Source: Halobacterium sp. CBA1132 (GTDB lineage Archaea > Halobacteriota > Halobacteria > Halobacteriales > Halobacteriaceae). Taken from it: a stretch of 64,000 bases of DNA. The translations under genes were made by a program, and so were the position numbers. The DNA is taken from positions 1,550,001-1,614,000 of the forward strand of contig NZ_BCMZ01000001.1 of NCBI RefSeq assembly GCF_001485535.1, given 5' to 3'. The notes under the pieces were generated by a model. That model was not told the DNA's origin and did not search any database. It was given only the letters and a program-made list of their open reading frames with translations. This document shows, piece by piece, positions 40,490-50,002 of this stretch. Position 1 is the first letter of the stretch. Every line of letters begins with the position of its first letter.

Positions 40490-41625
40490 CAGAGCCCCGC
40501 GCCCCGCGTTATCTCCTGGATGATGGACTCCTGCTGGTCGACGAGCGCGCCGTAGTCCACTTGGAACTCCGTGCGGTCGTACTCGGCGCTGTCGATGAAC
40601 TCGTCGGGCAGCTCCAGTTCGTCGGCGCGAATCGGGCGGACGTACGCGTCGAGGAACTGCTGTTGGCCCTCCAGCGAGAGCACGTAGTCCATGAACAGCT
40701 TCGCGGCCTCGGGGTTGGGGGCGTCTTCGAGGAGCGCGTAGCCGTAGGGCATGTTGAGCGCGCCCTGATTGCCGTTCTCGCCGCCGAGCAGCGCGACGCC
40801 GACGTTCTCCTCGGCGACCTCCTCGTTGTTGTACTTGAGGTCGAGCCCGGAGTAGTCGTAGCGCACGAACGTCGCGTACTCGCCGCGGGAGAACTGCGCG
40901 AGGAAGTTGTCCGTGAACTCCGCGCCGCCGTCCTGAATCTCGCCGTAGTAGTCGATGACGGGCTGGAGGTCGTCCATGCTGCCGCCGCGGGCGTTGTTGA
41001 TGGACAGCGCGGCGGCGAGACCGACGGCGGCCTGCGGCGTCTGGAGCGCGAGGTCCTGCGTGACGTCGGGGTGGAGGAGGTCCTCCCACGTCTCGGGTTC
41101 GTCGAGGCCGCGCTCCTCGTAGATGTCCTTCCGGTAGGTGACGGCGGTGGTGACGCGCCGGGTGGCGGTGACGTGGTGGTCGTCGGTCTTCAGGGCGTCC
41201 GGTACCTGCTCCCAGCCCTGCGGCTTGTACGCCTGCGTGAAGCCGTCGTTGCGGGCGACGATGCCGTACGTGTACCCGCCGTTGTACCCCGAGTGGGTCA
41301 TGTTGTTCTCGTGGGAGCGCATGTGCGTCAGCGCCTCCCCCGACGAGCGGTCGTCGTCGTTGACGGCGACGCCGTACTCGTCCTCGAAGGCGGACATCAC
41401 CGACGGCCAGTTCATCCAGCCGGACTGCACGCAGTAGAAGTAGAGCTTCTGGGGGAACGCCGACGCCTCGACGGTCGTCTCGTACTCTCCGGCGCCGACG
41501 GTGTACGTCTCCGAGCCGCCACCGCCGGACGCGTCGTTGCTGGCGTTCTCGGTGACGCAGCCGGCGAGGCCGGCGGCCGCGAGCGCGCCCAGCGAGCGAA
41601 CCACGTTGCGACGTGTGTCGGGCAT
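40489..41625 (-). CDS. Extracellular solute-binding lipoprotein of the ABC importer
   Basis: 378 residues. A Tat-like RRNVVRSLGALAAAG signal and lipobox LAGC at about residue 22, then a Gly/Ser-rich linker. The fold resembles family 1/6 binding proteins for polyamines, Fe3+ or thiamine (YTYGIVARNDGFTQAY, TYRKDIYEERGL, and a C-terminal NPEAAKLFMDYVLS). The substrate cannot be fixed; the gene order (binding protein, two permeases, ATPase) is that of PotDBCA and ThiB-type importers. The promoter region is 41626-41670. Confidence 0.92.
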   Translation of the reverse strand: MPDTRRNVVRSLGALAAAGLAGCVTENASNDASGGGGSETYTVGAGEYETTVEASAFPQKLYFYCVQSGWMNWPSVMSAFEDEYGVAVNDDDRSSGEALTHMRSHENNMTHSGYNGGYTYGIVARNDGFTQAYKPQGWEQVPDALKTDDHHVTATRRVTTAVTYRKDIYEERGLDEPETWEDLLHPDVTQDLALQTPQAAVGLAAALSINNARGGSMDDLQPVIDYYGEIQDGGAEFTDNFLAQFSRGEYATFVRYDYSGLDLKYNNEEVAEENVGVALLGGENGNQGALNMPYGYALLEDAPNPEAAKLFMDYVLSLEGQQQFLDAYVRPIRADELELPDEFIDSAEYDRTEFQVDYGALVDQQESIIQEITRGAGL

Positions 41626-41731
41626 CGTCTGGTCGAACTCCGACGCCCCACAAACGCGTTTATAATAGGATGGTTGACGCGTCTAGGCGACTCGTCACCG
41701 AGGGTGTGCTAGACAGTGCCGTACAGAGGCG

Positions 41732-42265
41732 TCACTGCACCTTCTCGGCGAACTGCTCGCGCACCTTCGCCACTTTCGGCGCGACGTTCACCGAGCAGTA
41801 CGCCTGATTCGGGTTCTTCTCGAAGTAGTTCTGGTGTTCGTCCTCGGCGCGGTAGAACACCTCAAGGGGCTCGATTTCGGTGACGATTGGGTCGTCGTAG
41901 GCGCCGGCGGCGTCGAGTTCCTCGACAAACGCCTCGGCGAGTTCGCGCTGGTCGTCGTCGTGGTAGAGGAGTATCGAGCGGTACTGCTCGCCGACGTCCG
42001 GCCCCTGCCGGTTCAGCGTCGTCGGGTCGTGGACCTCGAAGAACACTTCGAGGAGGTCCTCGTAGGCGAGTTCGTCGCTGTCGTACTCGACCTGCACGAC
42101 CTCCGCGTGGCCGGTCGTCCCGTTACAGACCTCGCGGTACGAGGGGTTCTCGACGTCCCCGCCGGCGTACCCCGACGTGACGTCCTCGACGCCGGCGAGC
42201 TGCTCGAACGCCGCTTCCACGCACCAGAAACACCCGCCGCCGAACGTCGCTGTCTCCGTCGTCAT
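41732..42265 (-). CDS. msrA: MsrA: peptide-methionine (S)-S-oxide reductase
   Basis: 177 residues from MTTETATFGGGCFWCVE; the upstream frame is antisense shadow. The catalytic Cys is in GGGCFWC, with the following signature VTSGYAGGDVENPSYREVCNG and the HAEVVQVEYD strand. One C-terminal Cys (AYCSVNVAPK) could be the resolving residue. It repairs oxidised methionine using thioredoxin. Single gene. Confidence 0.96.
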   Translation of the reverse strand: MTTETATFGGGCFWCVEAAFEQLAGVEDVTSGYAGGDVENPSYREVCNGTTGHAEVVQVEYDSDELAYEDLLEVFFEVHDPTTLNRQGPDVGEQYRSILLYHDDDQRELAEAFVEELDAAGAYDDPIVTEIEPLEVFYRAEDEHQNYFEKNPNQAYCSVNVAPKVAKVREQFAEKVQ

Positions 42266-42312
42266 ACCCCACAGTTGGTTGGCCCGCCAGTTAACAGACG
42301 CGGACGCCGAGG

Positions 42313-42681
42313 TCAGACCGCGAATTCGAGAACGGCCGTGACCGCGGCCGCGAGCACCACGCTCGTCGCGGTGATTTTCGCGGCGTACAGTCGGTCCGTG
42401 CGCCGGTTCGCGGCGTCCGGCACGTCCGCGCGGTCGTCGCCGAACGCGTACTGGCCCGCCAACGCCAGCCGCACGCAGAAGGACTCGTAGGCTTGGAACG
42501 CCCACTCGAAGCCGACCGCCAGCGGAACGAACACGGCGAGCAACAGCGGCTCCGGGAGCGCGCCGGCGGCGTACGCGGCGACCAGCGCGGCGGCCGCGAG
42601 GAACGCCAGCGCGGCAATTCGGCCGCGGCGCTGGCGCTGCTTGCTACCGATGTTACACTGTCCGGGCCGGTAATCAGTCAC
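42313..42681 (-). CDS. Conserved haloarchaeal membrane protein
   Basis: 122 residues if started at GTG 42681, which gives a start VTDYRPGQCNIGSKQRQRRG resembling the cytoplasmic lead of DUF2892-like proteins. Three hydrophobic segments (21-40, 44-62, 102-120) with a long polar loop (75-100) between. Function unknown. The start is uncertain; the frame continues to 42903 with no protein-like character. Confidence 0.65.
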   Translation of the reverse strand: MTDYRPGQCNIGSKQRQRRGRIAALAFLAAAALVAAYAAGALPEPLLLAVFVPLAVGFEWAFQAYESFCVRLALAGQYAFGDDRADVPDAANRRTDRLYAAKITATSVVLAAAVTAVLEFAV

Positions 42682-42739
42682 AGTTCGGTTTCGAGCGGTC
42701 GGCGGTTGAGGGTTGTGTCTCTCGCGACGCCTGCTGGTA

Positions 42740-42937
42740 CTACGCGGAAGCGTCGTAGCCGGCGTCCTCGACTGCACCGACGAGCGCGTCGGCGTCCGCG
42801 TCGCCCTCGACGGTCGCGGCGTCGCGCTCGCGGTCCGCGCTCGCGCTCTCGACGCCGGCGACGCCTTCGAGGGCGTCCTCGACGGTCGATTCACAGCCGC
42901 CACAGCTCATTCCTTCGACGGTGATGGTTCGGGACAC
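42740..42937 (-). CDS. CopZ-like heavy-metal-associated (HMA) domain protein
   Basis: 65 residues, GTG start (VSRTITVEGMSCGGCEST). The metal site is M-S-C-G-G-C, a Cu+-binding motif. A cytoplasmic copper chaperone delivering metal to a P-type ATPase. It is divergent from the Lrp-TRASH regulator at 43067, the expected partnership for copper response. The divergent control region is 42938-43066. Confidence 0.92.
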   Translation of the reverse strand: MSRTITVEGMSCGGCESTVEDALEGVAGVESASADRERDAATVEGDADADALVGAVEDAGYDASA

Positions 42938-43066
42938 ACGAGAACGTAGGTATCGGCGCATTAATGCAGTTTCGCCTCACGACGTTCGGCTTTCCGCCAG
43001 TATTCGCTTTGGATTCGAGCCCATCACTGCGAAATCGCTTTGTGTCTCTGCCTCGGAGTCGTGGGT

Positions 43067-43654
43067 ATGTCGGACCTCGACGAGACAGACCGCCGCATCC
43101 TCGAACTGCTCGCGGCGGACGCCCGCCGCCCGTACAGCGACATCGCCGACGACGTCGGGCTGTCCGCGCCCGCGGTCTCCGACCGCGTCGCGAACCTCCG
43201 CGATAGCGGCGTCATCGAGCGCTTCACCGTGGACATCGACCGCTCGCGGCTCCGCGAGGGCGCGAACGTCCTCGTGGAGCTTTCGGTCCCGCCGGGCGAC
43301 GTCGACGCCGTCCGCGAGGCCGTCGGGAGCGCGGACGCCGTCGAACACGTCTTCGTCACCGCCAGCGGCGACGTGGTGTGTTCGGCCCGGCTCCCCGTCG
43401 AGGACGTGCGCTCGTGGGTGACCGAGACCGTCGGCATTGAGCGCCTCCACGACTACGAGGTGACGCTGCTCGCGGACGCCGAGTGGCACCCCAGCGTCGG
43501 CGAGGAGTTCGCGATGGCGTGCGCGGAGTGCGGGAACACCGTCACCAGCGAGGGCGAGACGGCGCGCATCGACGGCGACCGCTACCACTTCTGCTGTTCG
43601 TCGTGTCTCGCGCGCTTCGAGGAGCGCTACGACCGCCACGACGCCGAAGCCTAA
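43067..43654 (+). CDS. Lrp/AsnC-type regulator with C-terminal TRASH metal-sensing domain
   Basis: 195 residues from MSDLDETDRRILEL. N-terminal HTH (4-55: YSDIADDVGLSAPAVSDRVA), RAM-like middle (60-140), and a C-terminal TRASH zinc/copper finger: CAECGNTVTSEGETARI and HFCCSSCLARFEERY. Same architecture as the Halobacterium salinarum copper-response regulator VNG1179C. Divergent from a CopZ-like gene, so it most likely controls copper chaperone and efflux genes. Confidence 0.92.
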   Translation: MSDLDETDRRILELLAADARRPYSDIADDVGLSAPAVSDRVANLRDSGVIERFTVDIDRSRLREGANVLVELSVPPGDVDAVREAVGSADAVEHVFVTASGDVVCSARLPVEDVRSWVTETVGIERLHDYEVTLLADAEWHPSVGEEFAMACAECGNTVTSEGETARIDGDRYHFCCSSCLARFEERYDRHDAEA

Positions 43655-43679
43655 CGGCTAAGCCGCCGCGCGCGAGTGA

Positions 43680-43895
43680 GTGCGTGTGAACCGGAACGCG
43701 TTCGTCTCGCGGTCGCTGCTGTTGTTCGCGCTCGTCGGCGCGAGCTTCGTCACCCTCGGATTCGGTCGGCTCGTACTCCCGTACCGGACCGCGCGCCTGC
43801 TCGCCGCGCCGCTGTTCCTCGCGAGCGTCCTGCTCGCTGTCGCCCTGTTCGGGCAGGCCGTGCTCGCGGCGCTCGGGATTGTGGACGCCGACTGA
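43680..43895 (+). CDS. Small two-TM membrane protein
   Basis: 71 residues from GTG 43680, or 69 from the next GTG at 43686 (VNRNAFVSRSLLLFALVG). Two hydrophobic helices (about 12-32 and 40-65) with Arg residues between. It follows the Lrp-TRASH gene by 25 bases on the same strand. No family recognised. Confidence 0.6.
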   Translation: MRVNRNAFVSRSLLLFALVGASFVTLGFGRLVLPYRTARLLAAPLFLASVLLAVALFGQAVLAALGIVDAD

Positions 43896-43975
43896 GGAGG
43901 ACTGGGTGCTTCGTCCCCGGCGACCGTCGAATTCTCCGAATCATATACGTGGCGTGGCGGCCAACGGGGAGACGA

Positions 43976-46522
43976 ATGAGTGACGCCCCCGGTCCCGACG
44001 CACGGCGCGCCCTCCTCGCAGTCGTCTTCGCCGTCGGCCTCGTCACCGCCGCAACGGCCGCGCCCGCGCTCGCCGGGCAGGCCCCGCTCGGCGGCCTCGA
44101 CTCGCCGCCCGCGCCCGGCGACGTGCCGAGCCTCCTGCGGCAGATTCCCGGCGTCGACGCGCTCCTCGGCGAAGTGAGCAGCCAGCAGGGCGAGTTCGGG
44201 TTCGGTTCGTCCGCGTTCGGCGCGCTGACGCCCGGGCGGTCGACGAGCGTCGGCGGGCCGATGTCGCCCGGGCAGCGCGCGAACGCGACGGAGACGCACT
44301 TCCTCGCGGAGGCCGACGAGTCGCGGTACTGGCGGACGGAAGCGTACACGACCTACACCGGGTCGGGCTGGGAGCGCCAGCACGTCAATCGCGTGCAGCC
44401 ACCGCTGCCCGCGTCGGAGCTCCAGACCGAGTGGAACGAGATTACGCTCCGTCGGCCCGCGACCTCGGTGCCGACGCCGTGGCGCCCGGTCAACCTCACG
44501 TGCGGGGACGGCGACTGTATATCGACGGTGTCGCTGACGCCGACCAGCGGCATCAGCGCGGAGCCAGCGTTCACGGAGGGGCAGACGTACCGCGTGCAGA
44601 GCGTCGAACCGCTGGCCGCGCCGAGCGTCCTCGACAACGTCCGCGTCGCGGGCAGCGTCGTCGACGCCGAGTACACGACTGTCGAGACGACCGACCGCGT
44701 CCGCGAGCGCACCAGCAACGTGGTCGGTGACGCCGACAACCGCTACGACGCCGCGAAGCGCATCGAGCGCTATCTGGAATCGAACAAGACGTACTCGCTG
44801 ACCGACGTGCCCGAACCCGGCGACCACATCACCGACCAGTTCCTCTTCGAGCAGGACGCGGGCTACTGCGAGTACTTCGCCACCGCGATGACGACGATGC
44901 TTCGCTCGCAGGACGTGCCGGCGCGCTACGTCGTCGGCTACGCGGGCGGCGAGTACGTCGGCGACGGCCGGTACCTCGTCCGCGGCGCGGACGCCCACGC
45001 GTGGGTGGAAGTGTACTTCGAGGACATCGGCTGGGTGCGCTTCGACCCGACGCCCGGCGACGCCCGCGAGAGCGCCCGCGACGCGCTCCACGAGGACGAA
45101 CGCGACTTCGCGGTCTCCCTGAACCGGACCGCAGTGCCTGGCGAACGCGTCACCGCGAGCGTGACGACTGCAGGCCTGCCCGCTCGTAACGTCGCGCTCG
45201 TCGTGAACGGCGAGCGCGTTGGGCAGACGGACCAGAACGGTACGGTGGCGTTCACCGTCCCGTACGCCGAACAGTTGCGCGTCGAGGTGTCGACGACGGT
45301 CAACCTCACCACCACGAGCGCGCTCGCGGGTGTTGGCGAGGACCGCGCGTACAGCGTCTCGTCGCCCGCGGTCGCCCAGCAGGACGACGGCAACGACTCC
45401 GCGCAGACGTTCGACGTGGACAGCGACGTCCGCTTCGACTTCGACGGCGACGTCGAACCCGGCGCCGAGCGCACGCTCACGGTCACTGTCGGCGGCCGGC
45501 CGTTCCCCGACGCGACGGTCAGCGTCGGCGGCGTCGAACAGGGCCGCACGGACGACGACGGCCGAATCGCGGTCCGGATACCCGAGGACGCCAGCGGCGT
45601 GCTCGACGTCACGGCGTCCCGAGACGACCTCACCGACACGACCACGTACCCCGTCGACGACCTCGCTATCGCGGTGTCTCCGTCACTTCTCGCGCCGCTG
45701 CCCGGCACGGCAGCCACGGCGCGCGTCACGTCGGGGACCGAACCCGTGGGCGGTGCGGCCGTCACGGTCGCGGGCGAGCGCGTCGGTACGACCGACGCGG
45801 ACGGCTCCGTCTCCTTCGAGATACCGCTGGCCCGCGCGCCGGCGGTCGCAGCGGCGGCCAGCGGGAAGACCACGACGACGTACATCGGGTGGGTGTTGCC
45901 GTCCGCCGTGGCCGCGCTGCTCGCGGCGGTCGGCGCGCTCGCTGGCGTCGTGATGGGAGCCAAGCGACGGGGCGTCACTCCGTCCGCAGTCGCGCACGCG
46001 CTCACCGCCCTCGCCCGCGGCGCAGTATCGTCGGCAGTCAGCGCGCTCGTCGGGCTCGCGGGCAGGCTCGACGACCTCGCGGCGGAACTCCGAGCGGCCG
46101 CGGCGGACGGCTGGCGGGGCGTACTCGCGTGGCTCGCGTCCCTCCCCGGCCGCATCCGCTTCCCTGACGTTCGCGGCTGGCTCGCCGGCGCCGCGGCAGC
46201 AGCCGGCAGAGCGAGCGGGAGTGACGCGGACGCGGGCGGCGAACGGAGCGTCGACGCGAACGCGGACGCGGCTGACGGACGCTTGCAAGCGGTGTGGCGG
46301 CGGTTCGTCGGCGTCGTGGGCGTCGAGCGCTGGGAGACGAAGACGCCCGGAGAAGTCGCGCGAGAGGCCGTCGCGCGCGGGTTCCCGAAGCGGCCCGTGG
46401 AGGCGCTCACGGCCGCGTTCCGTGACGCGGCGTACGGCGGCCGCTCGGAGTCGTCGCGCGTCGACCGCGCGCAGGAGGCGCTGGACTCGGTTCGCGACGA
46501 CCGCGAGGAGGGCGAACAGTGA
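43976..46522 (+). CDS. Transglutaminase-like membrane protein with DUF4129
   Basis: 848 residues from MSDAPGPDARRALLAVV, the upstream frame being an antisense shadow. Signal/TM helix (10-35), an extracytoplasmic N-terminal part, a transglutaminase-like core with DAGYCEYFATAMTTMLRSQD (Cys), GADAHAWVEVYFED (His) and RFDPTPGDAR (Asp), two Ig-like repeats, a TM near 635-660 and a C-terminal DUF4129-type domain (RWETKTPGEVAREAVARG). First gene of an operon with DUF58 and membrane genes; the set is typical of haloarchaea and resembles bacterial TgpA/DUF58/MoxR loci. Role probably in cell-surface protein processing; substrate unknown. Confidence 0.9.
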   Translation: MSDAPGPDARRALLAVVFAVGLVTAATAAPALAGQAPLGGLDSPPAPGDVPSLLRQIPGVDALLGEVSSQQGEFGFGSSAFGALTPGRSTSVGGPMSPGQRANATETHFLAEADESRYWRTEAYTTYTGSGWERQHVNRVQPPLPASELQTEWNEITLRRPATSVPTPWRPVNLTCGDGDCISTVSLTPTSGISAEPAFTEGQTYRVQSVEPLAAPSVLDNVRVAGSVVDAEYTTVETTDRVRERTSNVVGDADNRYDAAKRIERYLESNKTYSLTDVPEPGDHITDQFLFEQDAGYCEYFATAMTTMLRSQDVPARYVVGYAGGEYVGDGRYLVRGADAHAWVEVYFEDIGWVRFDPTPGDARESARDALHEDERDFAVSLNRTAVPGERVTASVTTAGLPARNVALVVNGERVGQTDQNGTVAFTVPYAEQLRVEVSTTVNLTTTSALAGVGEDRAYSVSSPAVAQQDDGNDSAQTFDVDSDVRFDFDGDVEPGAERTLTVTVGGRPFPDATVSVGGVEQGRTDDDGRIAVRIPEDASGVLDVTASRDDLTDTTTYPVDDLAIAVSPSLLAPLPGTAATARVTSGTEPVGGAAVTVAGERVGTTDADGSVSFEIPLARAPAVAAAASGKTTTTYIGWVLPSAVAALLAAVGALAGVVMGAKRRGVTPSAVAHALTALARGAVSSAVSALVGLAGRLDDLAAELRAAAADGWRGVLAWLASLPGRIRFPDVRGWLAGAAAAAGRASGSDADAGGERSVDANADAADGRLQAVWRRFVGVVGVERWETKTPGEVAREAVARGFPKRPVEALTAAFRDAAYGGRSESSRVDRAQEALDSVRDDREEGEQ

Positions 46523-47106
46523 CCTCGCTGCGCGAGACGCTGTTCGCGGCGGTGGGCGTGGTCTGCGTCGCGGTCGCCGTCGGCGTGCTCGCGGGACTCG
46601 CGCCCGCGTCGCTGGTGGGCGCCGCCGGCGGGGTAGACGCGACGCTCGCGACCGCGCTCGTCGGCGCCGCGCTCGTCGGGTACGCGCTCCGGCGGCGCCG
46701 GCAGACCGAGCCGACCGCGGAGACGGCGCTCGCGGACGCGGACGACGACGAGTCTGTGAGCGACCCCGGACAGCCAGTCGACGGCGCGCTCGACCGCATC
46801 GCGGACGGCGGCGACGCGTTCGCCGGCGACGCGCGGCCGCGAATCCGCGACCGCGTTCACGAGACGGCGGTGCGAGCGTGCGCGCAGACCCGCGGCGTTT
46901 CGCGGGACGAAGCCGCGGCCGTTGTCGCGCGCGGCGAGTGGACCGACGACCCGGTCGCCGCGGCGTTCCTCGGGGACGAGCGCGCGCCCCGGTACCCGCT
47001 CGGCGAGCGCCTCCGCGGGTGGGTGCACGCCGACCGCGCGTTCCGGCGGCGTGTCGAGCGCGCCGTTGACGCCGTCCATAGCCTCGCGACGGAGGGGTCG
47101 CGGTGA
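46519..47106 (+). CDS. Membrane protein of the DUF58/MoxR operon
   Basis: 195 residues, GTG start overlapping the previous stop (GTGA). Two TM helices near the N-terminus (8-28, 42-60), then a cytoplasmic domain with an acidic linker and an Arg-rich helical part (VRACAQTRGVSRDEAAAVVA). Likely the DUF7269-type protein always found in this operon; that name is from memory. Function unknown. Confidence 0.8.
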   Translation: MTSLRETLFAAVGVVCVAVAVGVLAGLAPASLVGAAGGVDATLATALVGAALVGYALRRRRQTEPTAETALADADDDESVSDPGQPVDGALDRIADGGDAFAGDARPRIRDRVHETAVRACAQTRGVSRDEAAAVVARGEWTDDPVAAAFLGDERAPRYPLGERLRGWVHADRAFRRRVERAVDAVHSLATEGSR

Positions 47107-48458
47107 GTCAGTCCCGGTTCACGGGCGGCCTGCTGGCGGCGCTCGTGCTCGCCGGCGCGGGCGTCGCCAGCGGCCGGTCGGCGCTGTTCGTCGCCGCCGT
47201 GATTCCGCTCGTGTTCGTCCTCTACGGCGCACTCTCGGTCCCGCGCGGCGGCGACGCGGTGCAGGTGACCCGCGAGCTTTCGGCGGAGTCGCCGCTGCCC
47301 GGCGACCGCGTGGCCGTCGGACTCACCGTCGAGAACGCCGGCGACAGCGCACTCGCGGACGTCCGCGTCGCCGACGGCGTGCCCGAGGACCTCCGCGTCG
47401 TGGACGGCTCGCCGGACGCCGCACTCGCGCTCCCAGCAGGAGGTTCGGCGACCGTCGAGTACACCGTCGTCGCGGACCGCGGGCAGTTCCCGTTCGGCGA
47501 CCCGACCGTCAGCGTCCGCGGCGCGAGCGCGACGGACGCGCACACGGTCGACGTCGACGCGACTGGCGCGAGCGAACTGAACTGCCGCGTGACCGTCGCT
47601 GACGTGCCGTTGCGACGGCAGACGACCGCGCACGCCGGCACGCTCCCGACCGACTCCGGGGGGCCGGGAATCGAGTTCCACTCCACGCGAGAGTACCAGC
47701 GCGGCGACCCGGCGAGCCGCATCAACTGGCGGCGGTACGCCAAGACGGGCGAACTCTCCACGGTGAACTACCGGGAGCGGCGCGCGGCCGCGGTCGTACT
47801 CGCCGTCGACGCCCGCGACGCCAGCGACGCGACCGCTCGGTCCGGCACGCCGTCGGGAGCGTCGCTGTCCGCGTACGCCGCAGCGCGTGCGGTCGAGCCG
47901 CTGGAGACTGCCGGGCACCGGGTCGGCCTCGCGGTGTTCGGCATCGACGACCCGGTTACCGGCGGCGCCGACCCCGCGTGGGTGTCGCCGGGCACGGGCG
48001 ACGCGCACCACGCACGCATCGCGACCGTGCTCGACGCCGCCGTCGACGCCCGTGCGAGTGACTCTGCATCACCGAATCAAGCCGAGAACGAGTCCGGTGA
48101 GCGAGCGGCCGCGACCGACGGCGGGAGTCGGCTGGGCGCCGGCGACGACGCGCGCGTCGGGCGGTTCGCCGAGCGCGTGCCGCCGGGCACGCAGGTCGTC
48201 GTCTGCTCGCCCGCACTCGACGAGTTCCCCGTGGCGCTGACGCGCCGACTTGCGGCCGACGGCCACCACGTCACCGCGGTCAGCCCGGACGTCACCACAA
48301 CGGACACACCGGGTCGCACGCTCGCTGCGGCCGACCGCGCGCTCTCGCTCTCGGCGATTCGGGCGACGGGTGCGCGCGTCGTCGACTGGTCGCCCGACGA
48401 ACCGCTCGCCAGCGCTGTCGCGCGGGCGACTGCCACGATTCGGGAGGGAAAGCGATGA
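47103..48458 (+). CDS. DUF58 domain protein
   Basis: 451 residues, GTG start overlapping the upstream gene. Two N-terminal hydrophobic helices, then a beta-rich CARDB-like part (50-160: LTVENAGDSALADVRVADGV) and the DUF58 signature GIEFHSTREYQRGDPASRIN, WRRYAKTGELSTVNY followed by a vWA-like VLAVDARD. DUF58 proteins are partners of MoxR ATPases. The MoxR gene at 50246 faces this operon. Tentatively a membrane-anchored adaptor for MoxR. Confidence 0.92.
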   Translation: MSQSRFTGGLLAALVLAGAGVASGRSALFVAAVIPLVFVLYGALSVPRGGDAVQVTRELSAESPLPGDRVAVGLTVENAGDSALADVRVADGVPEDLRVVDGSPDAALALPAGGSATVEYTVVADRGQFPFGDPTVSVRGASATDAHTVDVDATGASELNCRVTVADVPLRRQTTAHAGTLPTDSGGPGIEFHSTREYQRGDPASRINWRRYAKTGELSTVNYRERRAAAVVLAVDARDASDATARSGTPSGASLSAYAAARAVEPLETAGHRVGLAVFGIDDPVTGGADPAWVSPGTGDAHHARIATVLDAAVDARASDSASPNQAENESGERAAATDGGSRLGAGDDARVGRFAERVPPGTQVVVCSPALDEFPVALTRRLAADGHHVTAVSPDVTTTDTPGRTLAAADRALSLSAIRATGARVVDWSPDEPLASAVARATATIREGKR

Positions 48459-49969
48459 GCACCGAGACCGCGCGACGGCCGACGCTGGTTGCCGGCGCCG
48501 CGATGCTCGCAGTCGTGGTGTTCGCCGTCAACGACGCTCGCGCCACGTACGGTCTGCTGGCGTTCGCCGCGGCCGCGGGCGGCGGACTGCTCGCAGTGGC
48601 GACCGGTCTCGCCACCCGAGAGGAGCCGCTGGCGGTGTTCGCGGCGTCCGTGCTCGCGCCCGTCGGCGGCGTCACCGTCCTCGCGGCCGCCGGGCTCTCG
48701 GCCGCTGACCTCCCGCTGCTCGCTGACGTCCTCGACCCCGTGGTGGTCCTCGCGTTCGGGGCCGCGGGCTTCGGCGCGACGGCCGCGTTCACGGGCGGCG
48801 TGGGCGGTGGCGCGGTCGGTCGCGCGTTCTCCGTCGTCGTCGCGACCACCGTCCTCCCGTTCCTCGCGACCGTCGCCGCGCTCGTCGGACGCGTCCAGCA
48901 GAACGTCGGCGTGCTCGGCGAACTCGGCGACGTGGCGGGCGCGCTCATCGGTCTCGTGCACTCGCCCACGGGAGGCAGCGTCGACGTGGTCGTGTTCTTC
49001 GTGCTCGTCGCGGCGACGGCGCGCGCGCTCGCCGCGGGCGTGGCCGCCGCGCCGCTCGTCGAATTCGCGCCCCGCGACCGCCGCGAGAGCGTCTCGCGAG
49101 CCAGCCGTTCGGTCGTCGTCGCCTGCCTGTCGGTCTGGCGGCTGTTCGTGCTGAGTTGGGCGGTCGTGTTCGTCGCGTTCGTCTCCGGACTCGCGGAGCG
49201 CGCCGTCGCCCAGATGCCCGACGCCGTCGTCTCGCTGGTCGGCGCGCTCGCGTCCGCCGGCGTCGTCCGCACGCTGCTGCTCGCCACCGCCGCCGTCTCC
49301 GTGTTCGTCGTCGCCGTGCTGCGGGTCGCGCGCCTCGCGACCGGCGACCACCGAGAGAGCCTGCGCCGGGTCGCACCGGCCGCGGGCGGCGGCGTGCTCG
49401 CGGTGGTCGTCGGCGTCCTGTTCGCGGGTCGCATCGTCGCGGAACTGCGGCGCGCGCTCCCACAGCAGGCGCGGGCGAGTTTCGAGGGCGTCGTCGCGAC
49501 GTTCGGCGAACCGGCGCTGGCGCTCGTCAGCTTGCTCGCGCCGCTGGCCGCGCTCGCCGGTCTCCTGTTGGCGTTCGCGGGACTGGGCTGGATTCGCGCG
49601 ATTCCGCAGCGCAGCGCGCCCGCCGCCGTCGCCGCCGGCGCGCTCGTGGTCGCCGCGGCCGCCGCCGGCACGCAGGGCGCGCCACGCGAGTTCGTGTTCG
49701 CGCTCGTCGCCGCGGGGATGGTCGCGTGGGATGTCGGCGAGTACGGCGTCGGCCTCACCGCGGGACTACAGCGCCACGCGCCGACGGCCCGCGCGGAAGT
49801 CGTCCACGTCGCCGCCGCGGTCGCCGTGGGCGTGCTCGCGTACTACGCCGCTATGCTCGTCGGTGGGGTCGCAGCCGGCTTCCAGACGCCCGACGCGAGC
49901 GCGGCGCTGGTCGCGCTTGTCGCGGCAGGAGTGGGACTGGCGGTGCTGGTCGGCGCACTCGCGGAGTGA
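48455..49969 (+). CDS. Polytopic membrane protein of the DUF58/MoxR operon
   Basis: 504 residues with roughly 12-13 hydrophobic segments and few polar loops. The ATG overlaps the DUF58 gene's stop. Possibly the DUF7519 family named in such clusters; no catalytic motif is visible. It may form the membrane core of the complex. Confidence 0.8.
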   Translation: MSTETARRPTLVAGAAMLAVVVFAVNDARATYGLLAFAAAAGGGLLAVATGLATREEPLAVFAASVLAPVGGVTVLAAAGLSAADLPLLADVLDPVVVLAFGAAGFGATAAFTGGVGGGAVGRAFSVVVATTVLPFLATVAALVGRVQQNVGVLGELGDVAGALIGLVHSPTGGSVDVVVFFVLVAATARALAAGVAAAPLVEFAPRDRRESVSRASRSVVVACLSVWRLFVLSWAVVFVAFVSGLAERAVAQMPDAVVSLVGALASAGVVRTLLLATAAVSVFVVAVLRVARLATGDHRESLRRVAPAAGGGVLAVVVGVLFAGRIVAELRRALPQQARASFEGVVATFGEPALALVSLLAPLAALAGLLLAFAGLGWIRAIPQRSAPAAVAAGALVVAAAAAGTQGAPREFVFALVAAGMVAWDVGEYGVGLTAGLQRHAPTARAEVVHVAAAVAVGVLAYYAAMLVGGVAAGFQTPDASAALVALVAAGVGLAVLVGALAE

Positions 49970-50002
49970 AGAACTAACACCGGGGCGGTCGATTTCTGGA
50001 GT

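Noticed and set aside
43658..45091. 477-residue minus-strand open frame
   Set aside because: Antisense to the transglutaminase gene and the small upstream gene; no protein motifs.
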